Shown here in pieces: positions 9,891-17,263 of a stretch of 64,000 nt of DNA. The stretch is taken from positions 186,001-250,000 of the forward strand of contig CAWGYT010000018.1 of assembly GCA_963826795.1 (NCBI GenBank), read 5' to 3'. The notes beneath the pieces are model-generated. The model saw only the letters and a program-made list of their open reading frames with translations. It did not search any database and was not told the DNA's origin. A program made the position numbers and the translations under genes. Positions within the stretch are counted from its first letter, which is position 1. Each line of letters begins with the position of its first letter. This DNA comes from CAWGYT01 sp963826795. GTDB lineage: Bacteria > Planctomycetota > Planctomycetia > Pirellulales > Pirellulaceae.

Positions 9891-10304
9891 TCAGCTGAAG
9901 AAGTTCTCGCCAAAGACATTCATCTCTGGCTTGGTTTCCACGGTAATGTCCCCATTGACACGCGTCGTGCAGGCCAAACGCATCGTTTGTTCGTTGCCGA
10001 TATAGGCCAAACACGGAATCGGATCGGGCACCGGCAAGTACTTGAATTTCAGCTTCTCGCGGACCGACAAGGGACTGGTATTCTCCATGCCGGCCGTAAT
10101 CTTGACGCGACACGTGCCGCACATCCCGAATCCGTGGCAGTTCAGCACCTGGGACACTTTCTCGGTGAATTTGTCGAATCCGTCGCTGATCCCACTAAGG
10201 GCGCAATTCACGTGGATGCCGGCCTTGATCGCCTCGGCCCGCAGATTCGCGCCGCGAGGCACCTCAATCTCTTTCTTCTCTTTGATAAACTTGATGACTG
10301 GCAT
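9891..10304 (-). CDS. 2Fe-2S ferredoxin-type protein
   Basis: A 137-residue protein with a plant-type [2Fe-2S] pattern: Cys56, Cys62 and Cys65 in CHGFGMCGTC, and Cys112 in RLACTT. Extra cysteines stand at 34 and 98. Spacing C-x5-C-x2-C resembles adrenodoxin/Isc-type ferredoxins more than the C-x4-C-x2-C of plant ferredoxins. The start ATG 10304 has AGGAA 7 bases upstream; a longer frame reaches 10367 without family similarity. It is the first gene of a two-gene unit with PII, which suggests that electron transfer and nitrogen or energy sensing are linked. What it donates electrons to is not visible. Confidence 0.88.
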   Translation of the reverse strand: MPVIKFIKEKKEIEVPRGANLRAEAIKAGIHVNCALSGISDGFDKFTEKVSQVLNCHGFGMCGTCRVKITAGMENTSPLSVREKLKFKYLPVPDPIPCLAYIGNEQTMRLACTTRVNGDITVETKPEMNVFGENFFS

Positions 10305-10572
10305 GAAACGTTCCTGTCTCGTAAACGCGCCTAATGTGAGGATCCAAAGCTGTCCGATCACATCCATGCCCAGGCCCCCAGCAGCGTCTTGTCAGGGAGT
10401 CCTCGGCCTGTTGAGCGTTAGAATTTACCATGTGCCTGCTCGGGCTGAAACCACAAATCCCCTCCCACGCATGGCCCCCCGCACGTCGCCAAACCTAACC
10501 GGTATCCTGGGCGGGACCGGCGCTCGCCCGGCGTGACGTGATCACCCCAATTCAAAGGCAATCCAGACGCGC

Positions 10573-10836
10573 ATGAGCAACTATTCCAAGTACCAACAGA
10601 AGATCATCAAGAATTACTACAACAATCGGGATACGATCGCCTTGCAACGTGTCCAGGAGTTGGTGACGGAACTCTATTTGGCCGAGGGGAAGAAGCGACA
10701 GAAACACTGGCAGAGTCTAGCCAATCACCTCGAAAAGCTAGGCGTCCGCAAACCTCACATCGACCATTTAATTGAGCAAGACAACCCGGAGCTGGTCGCC
10801 AATCTGGTCAAGAACCTGATGTCTCAAACGGACTGA
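10573..10836 (+). CDS. small conserved hypothetical protein, highly charged and helical
   Basis: An 87-residue protein starting MSNYSKYQQKIIKNYY. It is predicted to be all-helical, rich in Lys, Gln, Asn and Tyr, without a signal peptide, membrane segment or cysteine. Codon use is less GC-biased at the beginning than in neighbouring genes. I believe similar short proteins exist across planctomycetes, but I know no function. No clear ribosome binding site precedes ATG 10573. It stands alone on the plus strand between two minus-strand groups. Confidence 0.75.
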   Translation: MSNYSKYQQKIIKNYYNNRDTIALQRVQELVTELYLAEGKKRQKHWQSLANHLEKLGVRKPHIDHLIEQDNPELVANLVKNLMSQTD

Positions 10837-10934
10837 CACCGGTTGGCCCGCCGCGCTGCGTCATGAAGGCTTGGGTTGAGCCAACGCGATTCGGACAGAT
10901 TCCGGACGAATCGGGCGAGGCCCTTGGGAGTCGA

Positions 10935-11279
10935 TCAGCCCGGCGGCCACGTCAGCGCTCGGCCACCCAGCAGATGAAAATGCAGGTGCGGCACGTCCTG
11001 TCCACCGTCGCGACCGCAATTGACGACCACGCGATATCCGGCATCGAGCCCGAGCTGGCGTGCAATCTGCGGAATGACACACCAGAGGTGGCCGAGCAGC
11101 TCGTGATCCGCGACGGAGATTTGATCGACCGACGTGATCTCTCGGCGGGGAATCACCAGGACGTGGACGGGCGCCTGGGGTTTGACGTCGTGAAACGCCA
11201 CGCAGTGGGCGTCTTCGTAGACGATCTTCGCCGGAACTTCTCCGTCGATAATCCGCATAAATATCGTCTTCTCGCTCAT
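10935..11279 (-). CDS. HIT family (HINT-like) nucleotide-binding protein
   Basis: A 114-residue histidine-triad protein of the HINT branch, which hydrolyses nucleoside phosphoramidates or adenylated substrates in the cytoplasm. It opens with EKTIFMRIIDGEVPAKIVYED and ends with the triad PHLHFHLLGGR: His98, His100 and His102. Length is normal for HINT. The start ATG 11279 is chosen because GGAGGGGG precedes it; the frame extends five codons further upstream. It lies just after a Trm112-like gene on the same strand (28 bases between), so both may be co-transcribed. Confidence 0.94.
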   Translation of the reverse strand: MSEKTIFMRIIDGEVPAKIVYEDAHCVAFHDVKPQAPVHVLVIPRREITSVDQISVADHELLGHLWCVIPQIARQLGLDAGYRVVVNCGRDGGQDVPHLHFHLLGGRALTWPPG

Positions 11280-11306
11280 CACAACCCCCTCCAAACGCGT
11301 GCAGAA

Positions 11307-11612
11307 TTATCCCGTCGAGCGCGGCGGCGGGAGGGTCCCTTGGCCCTGCCCCGCATCCAGCGCCTCATCGACCAACATCTGAGGGATCCCGCCCGCGACG
11401 CGGTAGATCCATTGGCCGTCCGCCCCGATTAGACCATCTTCCAGCGGCTCCGACACTCGCCGCCCCCGACGCGTGTGTACCTGCCCCGCCCGAATTCGCT
11501 CGTTCAGGGCGGTACGCTCGGCCGGCTCCAACCGTCGGAGTGGGACGCGATTGAGCGGACAACGGAGCAAAAAGAGGCCTGCAGGATTGAATTCCGGCGG
11601 CGATGCGTTCAT
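11307..11612 (-). CDS. Trm112/UPF0434-like small protein
   Basis: A 101-residue protein with the outline of the Trm112/YcaR family: LLRCPLNRVPLRRL near the start and IYRVAGGIPQMLVDEA near the end, matching the 'CP..x.L ... Y.. .GIP.ml...A' pattern. Eukaryotic and some bacterial members bind zinc through four cysteines; only one cysteine (residue 18) is left here, so metal binding is unlikely, as in many bacterial homologues. Bacterial members are thought to assist methyltransferases, but no partner gene is adjacent. A terminator lies 50 bases upstream of the start, separating it from the gene at 11713. Confidence 0.75.
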   Translation of the reverse strand: MNASPPEFNPAGLFLLRCPLNRVPLRRLEPAERTALNERIRAGQVHTRRGRRVSEPLEDGLIGADGQWIYRVAGGIPQMLVDEALDAGQGQGTLPPPRSTG

Positions 11613-11661
11613 TCGGACCTGCCCGCGACGATGCGTGTCCCAGCCCCCCCTTCACCACCAT

Positions 11662-11684
11662 AAAAAAAGCCGGCTCCAACCGGC
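11662..11684 (-). terminator. rho-independent terminator
   Basis: Read on the minus strand: GCCGG, loop TTGGAG, CCGGC, then seven T. It stands 28 bases after the stop of the gene at 11713 and upstream of the Trm112-like start, so it ends the former transcript. Confidence 0.85.
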
Positions 11685-11712
11685 GATTCGACTAGCCCGT
11701 GAACGCGAGACG

Positions 11713-12021
11713 TCACTCCGCCACCTCGCGCTGAGGCGACTTGCGGCGTCGAGTTTTTCGTTCGGCTGGCTGCGCGACCCATTCCTTGGTCAGCGATTCG
11801 AAGACATCGGGCGATTCGTAACGGACAATGTTCTTGCCCTCGGACATCGGACCGATCAGGCCGCGGAAGACAGGTAGCCCCCGCAAGGCCAAGTCGGTGC
11901 TGCAATCATCGACCCCGATCTGCGTGTGCAGTTCCAACAAATAGTCTTTGGATCCGTAATCCTTGATCCGCAACTGCCCGTTGGCTCCTCGGGTGACGAC
12001 GCGGAAGGTGTCTTTCTTCAT
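11713..12021 (-). CDS. small conserved hypothetical protein
   Basis: A 102-residue soluble protein starting MKKDTFRVVTRGANGQLRIKDYGSKDYLLELH. The middle, LPVFRGLIGPMSEGKNIVRYESPDVFESL, looks like a compact alpha/beta domain, and the C-terminus is a basic tail (RKTRRRKSPQ) that might bind nucleic acid. I do not recognise a named family. A GGGGAG element stands about 10 bases before ATG 12021; the frame stays open upstream but without coding character. A good terminator follows, which supports a real single-gene transcript. Confidence 0.7.
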   Translation of the reverse strand: MKKDTFRVVTRGANGQLRIKDYGSKDYLLELHTQIGVDDCSTDLALRGLPVFRGLIGPMSEGKNIVRYESPDVFESLTKEWVAQPAERKTRRRKSPQREVAE

Positions 12022-12296
12022 ACGCGGAAGGCTCCCCACCTGGAAAGAATTGAATGACGCAACGCAGTGACACGCGTCGCTTGAGCATTGATCGGCACGA
12101 CGTCGGAGCGAACCAAGACTTTTCTGGCCGGCTGGCGCAGGAGCGCTAGACGGATCACTCCGGCGATCTGGAAGCATCGTCACCAGACGCCGATCGGGCC
12201 CGGCCGACGCCGGCGCGAAAAGTCACCGAGTCACCGACAAGCAAATCGAACCACCTTGCTCGAGACCTGGGGCGCAGGTAAAGATATAGGCTTCGG

Positions 12297-12378
12297 GGAG
12301 GGTAAGCGAATGGTCAGCAGGCTGATTCGAAATCAGTTGCCGGGAAACCGGTTGCGGGTTCGAGTCCCGTGCCCTCCG
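12297..12378 (+). tRNA. tRNA-Ser (anticodon CGA)
   Basis: Acceptor GGAGGGT pairs with GCCCTCC (12371-12377, last pair U-G), discriminator G at 12378. The anticodon stem GCTGA/TCAGT encloses loop TTCGAAA, anticodon CGA. A long variable arm (CCGG GAAA CCGG core) and T-arm GCGGG-TTCGAGT-CCCGT follow. CCA is not encoded. The base after the acceptor is A where U8 is nearly invariant, and the D-stem is weak. One missing base at 12303 would restore U8, which fits the indel pattern of the window. Confidence 0.9.
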
Positions 12379-12481
12379 CTGTGAGACGATGTAAGCCTTG
12401 AGGGCGTCACAGCTTACGCTATGAAGAGGTCGCGGCGCGAGAGCCCGCGGCCTCTTCGTTTTCTCTCCCTCCAACCTGCTC

Positions 12482-12543
12482 AACGACATCCGGCAGAAAC
12501 GACACCCGGCAGAAACGACACCCGGCAGAACGACACCCGGCAG
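12482..12543. repeat. 15-16 bp tandem repeat, about 4 copies
   Basis: The unit CGGCAGAAACGACACC stands at 12491 and 12507, a 15-base version (one A fewer) at 12523, and partial copies flank them (12482-12490, 12538-12543). It lies just beyond the probable stop of the GNAT gene, so it is non-coding, between that gene and tRNA-Ser. Confidence 0.95.
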
Positions 12544-12548
12544 ACGCC

Positions 12549-13102
12549 CTACGCCTCGAAGACGCGCAAGGGGCGGCGAATACGCGAGTTTGCCTTGGAC
12601 ACCCGCCAGGGAGCCCGGCACGAGCTCGATCGCCATCCACGCCTCGCCACCCCCAAAGACAGAATCGAGGGCATGGGCCAGCTCAGAGCGGTAACCGAAT
12701 CGGCCCTGGAATTCGGGATATCCCAGAACTACCGCAATCGTGTGACCGTGCGCTCGGCACGCTTCCAGGCCCGCCTGCACCAGCTGGCCGCCGATCCCGC
12801 GTCGTTGGTACTTGGGTGCGACCGCCATCGGCGCCAACGAGAGGGCGGCCACGACTCCCACGCTGGTCTGGATCGTGACGGGACTGAAGAGGACGTAACC
12901 CGCGAGCTCTTCGTCCACGACGGCCACGCGCCCGACTTCGGCGAATCCACCGTCCCTGAGGGCCTCAACGAGGTTGGCCTCCGCATCACCACCGAACGCG
13001 GCCTGATTGAGGCGCGCCGTGTCTGTGTGACGCGAATTCTTTCGGCGGGACCAAACGAATCGTCGCCTCCGCCGCGGCTTCGATCTGAATCGCCGCGCAC
13101 AC
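12549..13102 (-). pseudogene. GNAT family N-acetyltransferase, two frameshifts
   Basis: The central frame encodes a typical GNAT domain: GRVAVVDEELAGYVLFSP, then SLAPMAVAPKYQRRGIGGQLV with the acetyl-CoA loop QRRGIGGQL, then VVLGYPEFQGRFGYR. Upstream, ATIRLVPPKEFA from a GTG at 13102 belongs to a second frame that joins LNQAAFGGDAEANL after a one-base shift in the TG-rich stretch 13020-13035. Downstream, the open frame runs on through tRNA-Ser, but dropping one base of the four-G run at 12570-12573 gives YSPPLRVFEA and a stop at 12549, the usual family length of about 180 residues. So the gene is probably intact in the cell and broken by homopolymer indels in this sequence. Substrate unknown. 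Confidence 0.7.
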
Positions 13103-13173
13103 CCGGATTATTGACGAAACGCTATAGTAGGACGCGAAGGTCGCTTCCTATCCGGGACTCCTGAGGATGTTTC

Positions 13174-14304
13174 ATGCTTGCCCTCGTTATCTCGATCGTC
13201 ATCGTCCTAGCCGTCTCGGCCATCTGCTCCCTGACGGAAGCCGCATTCTACGCGGTCCGAATGCCTTATGTCCGCTCCTTGGAAGAATCCGGCAGCGTGG
13301 CGGGTCAGGTGCTGGTTCGATTCAAGCAGAATATGGAGCAGCCGATCGCGGCCATTCTGATCCTGAACACGGTGGCGAACACGGCCGGAGCGGCGATCGC
13401 GGGGGCCCAGGCGGGACGATTCCTCCAAGGCCGCGGATTGATCATGTTCTCCGTCGCGTTTACGCTCGCGGTCCTGGTCATCTCCGAAATCATCCCCAAG
13501 GTGATTGGCGTCGTTTACAATCAGACCGTGGCTCGCTCCTTGGCCATCCCTTGGGGTTGGATTGTGACCGGAATGACGCCCGTGATCTGGTGCGTCGAGC
13601 GGATGACGCGTCTGCTGAAGCCGGCCGAACCGGTCCTCTCGGCGCCCGAGGAAGAAGTCGAGCAGATGGCTCGAATGAGTGCCGAAGAGGGCAGCATCAT
13701 GAGCTACGAGGCGGAGCTGGTGCGAAACGTCCTGCGGCTGGACAATGTCCGTGCGCGTGAGATCATGACACCCCGCCCCGTCGTTCTCAAACTGCCCGAC
13801 AGCTTGACATTGAAAGAGGCATTCGACCGGGTCAAGGACTGGGTCTACTCGCGGATTCCAATCTACTGCAGCGACGACCCCGAAACGTGGATCGGGTTTG
13901 TGATGAGCCGAGACATCCTGGCAGGCGTGGCTCATGATCGGTTCGACATGCGGCTGGGCGACCTCGCGAAACCGCTTTACTTCGTCTCGGAGAACTTACC
14001 CGGACACGTGCTCCTCAAGTCGTTCCTGCGGCGCCGCACTCACCTTTTCGGGGTCATGGACGACTACGGCGATCTGACGGGAATCATCACCTTGGAGGAC
14101 GTCCTGGAAGCCGTCATTGGCGAAGAGATCGTCGATGAGGTCGACACCGTGGCGGACATGCAAGAAGTGGCACGGCGGCGGAAACGTGAGCACTTTCGCG
14201 AGCAGGATGCGCCGGCGAAGCGTTCTGCGCGGGCCAAGCTGGGTGAAAGCGATCCCGCGCAGGAACGACCTCCGGCTCCGGACGACGCCGGGACCGGACA
14301 CTGA
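13174..14304 (+). CDS. CNNM/CorC-type transporter with CBS pair
   Basis: A 376-residue membrane protein of the CNNM (DUF21) family, often annotated hemolysin or CorC/Mg transport related. Residues 1-150 form the membrane domain: an N-terminal helix, TEAAFYAVRMPYV, ILNTVANTAGAAIAGAQ and LVISEIIPKVIG, which is the signature acidic/proline region. A CBS-domain pair follows at about 195-320 (IMTPRPVV start, GIITLEDVLEAVIGEEIVDE end). The transporter-associated CorC_HlyC domain seen in longer members is missing; a basic, Pro/Ala-rich tail takes its place. Bacterial homologues export magnesium or sodium-coupled divalent cations; the ion here is not determined. It has its own start at ATG 13174 and no close partner. 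Confidence 0.9.
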   Translation: MLALVISIVIVLAVSAICSLTEAAFYAVRMPYVRSLEESGSVAGQVLVRFKQNMEQPIAAILILNTVANTAGAAIAGAQAGRFLQGRGLIMFSVAFTLAVLVISEIIPKVIGVVYNQTVARSLAIPWGWIVTGMTPVIWCVERMTRLLKPAEPVLSAPEEEVEQMARMSAEEGSIMSYEAELVRNVLRLDNVRAREIMTPRPVVLKLPDSLTLKEAFDRVKDWVYSRIPIYCSDDPETWIGFVMSRDILAGVAHDRFDMRLGDLAKPLYFVSENLPGHVLLKSFLRRRTHLFGVMDDYGDLTGIITLEDVLEAVIGEEIVDEVDTVADMQEVARRRKREHFREQDAPAKRSARAKLGESDPAQERPPAPDDAGTGH

Positions 14305-14351
14305 CATTGGGGACCGAGTGCATGGTCAACGTACAGAATTGGGTCTGGCTC

Positions 14352-14430
14352 GGGAGGGCGAAGCTCCCGCTGCGCCGTGCGAAGGACGGCGTATCACGCA
14401 GCTTCGGCTCGGCCGGAGCCTCGCCCTCCC
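14352..14430. repeat. palindromic intergenic repeat element
   Basis: The arms GGGAGGGCGAAGCTCC (14352-14367) and GGAGCCTCGCCCTCCC (14415-14430) are inverted repeats with one mismatch, closing a hairpin of 79 bases. The sequence between is also partly self-complementary (TGCGCCGTGCGAAGG / CACGCAGCTTCGG). It resembles the dispersed GC-rich palindromes of planctomycete genomes; within this window I see one copy only. Confidence 0.75.
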
Positions 14431-14515
14431 GGTGGACCGATTTCTAGGAGCGAATCGTCGATGACCTGGAGACATTTCCAGCCCCGGCGCGACCCGAAAT
14501 GCCTGGGTCGCGATT

Positions 14516-15973
14516 GTGCTTACGTGGATCTTCCTGAGGGCTTCCCTGGTCAGAGCAGCGGATCCGCCGCAGCCCTCCTTGGCCGACCGACCCAACGTGC
14601 TCTTCTTGGCGGTTGACGACCTGAACGATTGGATCGGATGCCTGGGTGGCCATCCCCAGGCAAAGACGCCCCATCTGGACCGACTCGCCGCGCGGGCCAC
14701 GCTGTTTACGAATGCCCACTGTCAGGCGCCGATCTGCAATCCGTCGCGGATCAGCCTGTTGACGGGCGTGCTGCCGTCGACCAGCGGCATCTATTTCCTG
14801 GGTCCCTTGCTGCGGCAGTGCCAAGCCACGCGAAATGCCGTGACGATCCCACAACACTTTGCGCGGCACGGTTATCGAACCGTCGGCGCGGGCAAAGTCT
14901 TTCATGTTGAGGGATCGGCGGAGTTTCAGACGTACGGCGGTTCGTTTGGTGGATTCGGGCCCAGACCGGACATCAACTTCTACTGCGGTCACGCGAATCC
15001 CCTTTGGGACTGGGGCGCCTATCCGGCGCGAGATGATCAGATGCCCGACCATCGCCTTGCCGGCTGGGCTGCCGATCAGTTGCGAGCGATGAACGGCGCA
15101 GCGCCTTTCTTCCTGGCGTGCGGCTTCTACCGCCCACACGTGCCGCTCTATGTCCCCCCAAAATGGTCCGAGCTGTACCCTTTGGAGCAGATCCAACTGC
15201 CGGCGCACCTGGAGGACGATCTGAATGACGTGCCCGGTTACGGCCGCGATTTATCCTGGAGCGCCGTCGCGCCGCGGCACACCTGGATGGTCGACCACGA
15301 CCAGTGGCGCCGCGCCGTGCAGGCCTATCTTGCCAGCGTCAGTTTCGTCGATGCCCAGGTCGGTCACCTTCTCGACGCGCTGCAAGCGAGTGGTCACGCG
15401 GAGGACACGATCGTCGTGCTGTGGAGTGACCATGGCTTCCATCTGGGCACCAAGCAACGTTGGGGGAAACGATCGCTGTGGGAGGACTCGACGCGCGTCG
15501 TCTTGATGATCGCCACTCCGGGTCAGGCCGCGCCAGCCCGCTGCGACCGTCCCGTGGGACTGATCGACCTATACCCAACCCTCAACGAATTGTGTGACCT
15601 TGCGCAATTAACGGGCCTGGAAGGGCGGAGCCTGGTTCCTCTGCTGCGTGAGCCGGACCGCAGCTGGGATTACCCCGCCCTGACCACGTTCGGTCAGCAC
15701 AATCACGCGATTCGCTCGCAGCACTGGCGATACATCTCGTATGCCGATGGCAGCGCCGAGCTGTACGACCACCGGGCCGACCCGCACGAGTTCTGGAATC
15801 GGGCGGACGATCCCGCCATGGCGCCGATCATCGAGGCTCACCGGCGCTGGCTGCCGCAGGTCAACCAACCGCTCGCCCCCGGCAGCGTCCACCTGGACGC
15901 TCGCCCCGGCTCAGTCCCGGACATCGACGGGCAGCCTCAGTTTCCTCGGCGGCCGGTCCAGTACGCGGACTAA
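14516..15973 (+). CDS. sulfatase (iduronate-2-sulfatase type), exported
   Basis: A 485-residue type I sulfatase that would hydrolyse sulfate esters of polysaccharides. The active-site motif CNPSR places the formylglycine-forming cysteine at residue 74. Metal ligands are seen in FLAVDDLNDW (34-35) and LWSDHGFHLG. The open frame has only GTG 14516 as a start, inside what looks like the signal peptide (AWVAIVLTWIFL, then VRAADPP). The neighbouring frame from ATG 14461 gives MTWRHFQPRRDP, and a one-base shift near 14491-14500 would join it to that signal; this is the likely true start. It is convergent with the aminotransferase gene. A lone sulfatase gene of this kind is common in marine planctomycetes that degrade algal glycans. 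Confidence 0.93.
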   Translation: MLTWIFLRASLVRAADPPQPSLADRPNVLFLAVDDLNDWIGCLGGHPQAKTPHLDRLAARATLFTNAHCQAPICNPSRISLLTGVLPSTSGIYFLGPLLRQCQATRNAVTIPQHFARHGYRTVGAGKVFHVEGSAEFQTYGGSFGGFGPRPDINFYCGHANPLWDWGAYPARDDQMPDHRLAGWAADQLRAMNGAAPFFLACGFYRPHVPLYVPPKWSELYPLEQIQLPAHLEDDLNDVPGYGRDLSWSAVAPRHTWMVDHDQWRRAVQAYLASVSFVDAQVGHLLDALQASGHAEDTIVVLWSDHGFHLGTKQRWGKRSLWEDSTRVVLMIATPGQAAPARCDRPVGLIDLYPTLNELCDLAQLTGLEGRSLVPLLREPDRSWDYPALTTFGQHNHAIRSQHWRYISYADGSAELYDHRADPHEFWNRADDPAMAPIIEAHRRWLPQVNQPLAPGSVHLDARPGSVPDIDGQPQFPRRPVQYAD

Positions 15974-15997
15974 CGGGTGCACGGCGTGCGTGCGGCT

Positions 15998-17188
15998 CTA
16001 CAACACGGCGGCGACGGCCTGGCAGAGCTGCTCGACGTTTTGCGGCGTGATCCCGGCGACGTTGATCCGTCCGGATCGCACGAGATAGATCGCGTGCTCG
16101 TCGCGGAGTCGATCGACTTGGGTGGGGGTCAATCCCGAAAACGAAAACATCCCTCGCTGTCGCAGTAGGAAAGAAAAGTCGTGGGCCGGAGCGGTCCGTT
16201 TCACACCGGCCACGAATTCCTGTCGCATGGCATGGATTCGCTGACGCATCGCCGTCAGTTCCTGTTGCCATTGGTTGCGCAGCGACGCGTCTCCCAGAAT
16301 CGTTTCGACGATCGCTGCGCCGTGAGCCGGCGGATTCGAGTAGTTGGCCCGGATGGTCGCCTTCAGATGACTCAACACGGCTTGTGCGGCGGAGGCGTCA
16401 CGGGCGACGGCCGTCATCGCCCCGACGCGTTCACGATACAAGCCGAAATTCTTCGAGAACGAACTGGCGACCAGGAACTCATCGACCGCCACCGCCAATC
16501 GGCGCAGGCCTTGAGCGTCCTCTTCCAGGCCGTCGCCAAAGCCCTGGTAGGCGAAATCCAGCAGCGGCAGCAGCTTCCGCCGCGCCAGGCACGCAGCGAT
16601 CTGATCCCACTGCTCAAGGGTGGGATCGACGCCGCTGGGATTATGGCAACAGGCATGCAACAAGACCACGTCGCCCGCCGGAAGCTGCTCAAGTTGCGCC
16701 AGCATGCCGCCGAAGTCGACCTGATTCGAAGCGCGATCCAGATAGGGGTAGATCCCGACCGAAAGACCAGCGGCCTCAAAGATTTTGGGATGATTCGCCC
16801 AGGTCGGATCGCTGCACCAGACGGTTGCGGTTGGGAAACGACGGCGAATGAAATCGGCGGCCACGCGCAGTGCGCCCGTCCCGCCCGGCGACTGGACCGT
16901 CGCCGCGCGACCGCTTGCCACGAGCGGGTCGGCTGCGCCGAACAGGAGCTCTTGAACGTAGCGATCGTAGGCCGCGGAACCCGCGATGGGCAGGTACGAC
17001 TTGGTTTGCTCTTGCTGCCACAGCCGCTGCTCCGCCTGCTTGACGCTTCCGAGCACAGGCGTCCGGCCGTGTTCGTCCTGATACACGCCCACGCTCAAAT
17101 TAATCTTGGTGGGACGCTCGTCCTTCTGAAAAGCCTCGCCCAAACCGAGGATCGGATCCGCCGGGGCCATCTCAATCGTTTCAAACAT
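15998..17188 (-). CDS. aspartate/aromatic amino-acid aminotransferase (class I, AspC/TyrB type)
   Basis: A PLP enzyme of 396 residues, the normal length for AspC/TyrB. It begins with the subgroup mark MAPADPILGLGEAF (substrate loop) and LSVGVYQDEHG. Further family features are CHNPSGVDPT (181-190), DFAYQGFGDG (211-220) and the Schiff-base lysine Lys246 in SSFSKNFGLYRERVGA. The C-terminal RSGRINVAGI contains the substrate-binding arginine. Expected activity: reversible amino transfer between 2-oxoglutarate and aspartate or aromatic amino acids in the cytoplasm. ATG 17188 has GAGG 7 bases upstream. The HEAT gene upstream on the same strand ends 75 bases before it, so it may share a transcript. 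Confidence 0.93.
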   Translation of the reverse strand: MFETIEMAPADPILGLGEAFQKDERPTKINLSVGVYQDEHGRTPVLGSVKQAEQRLWQQEQTKSYLPIAGSAAYDRYVQELLFGAADPLVASGRAATVQSPGGTGALRVAADFIRRRFPTATVWCSDPTWANHPKIFEAAGLSVGIYPYLDRASNQVDFGGMLAQLEQLPAGDVVLLHACCHNPSGVDPTLEQWDQIAACLARRKLLPLLDFAYQGFGDGLEEDAQGLRRLAVAVDEFLVASSFSKNFGLYRERVGAMTAVARDASAAQAVLSHLKATIRANYSNPPAHGAAIVETILGDASLRNQWQQELTAMRQRIHAMRQEFVAGVKRTAPAHDFSFLLRQRGMFSFSGLTPTQVDRLRDEHAIYLVRSGRINVAGITPQNVEQLCQAVAAVL

Positions 17189-17263
17189 GGGTTACCTCAA
17201 GACAGGAGAACGAAGCCAAGCGGCGCGGATCAACGGACCCCAGGGAAACCAGTGCGATCTTCC

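Noticed and set aside
9739..10122. 127-residue minus-strand frame overlapping ferredoxin and PII
   Set aside because: It overlaps two well-supported genes in a different frame and has no domain.
12223..12500. C-terminal extension of the GNAT protein through tRNA-Ser
   Set aside because: It reads the complement of a tRNA and a tandem repeat; the family end is recovered by removing one G.
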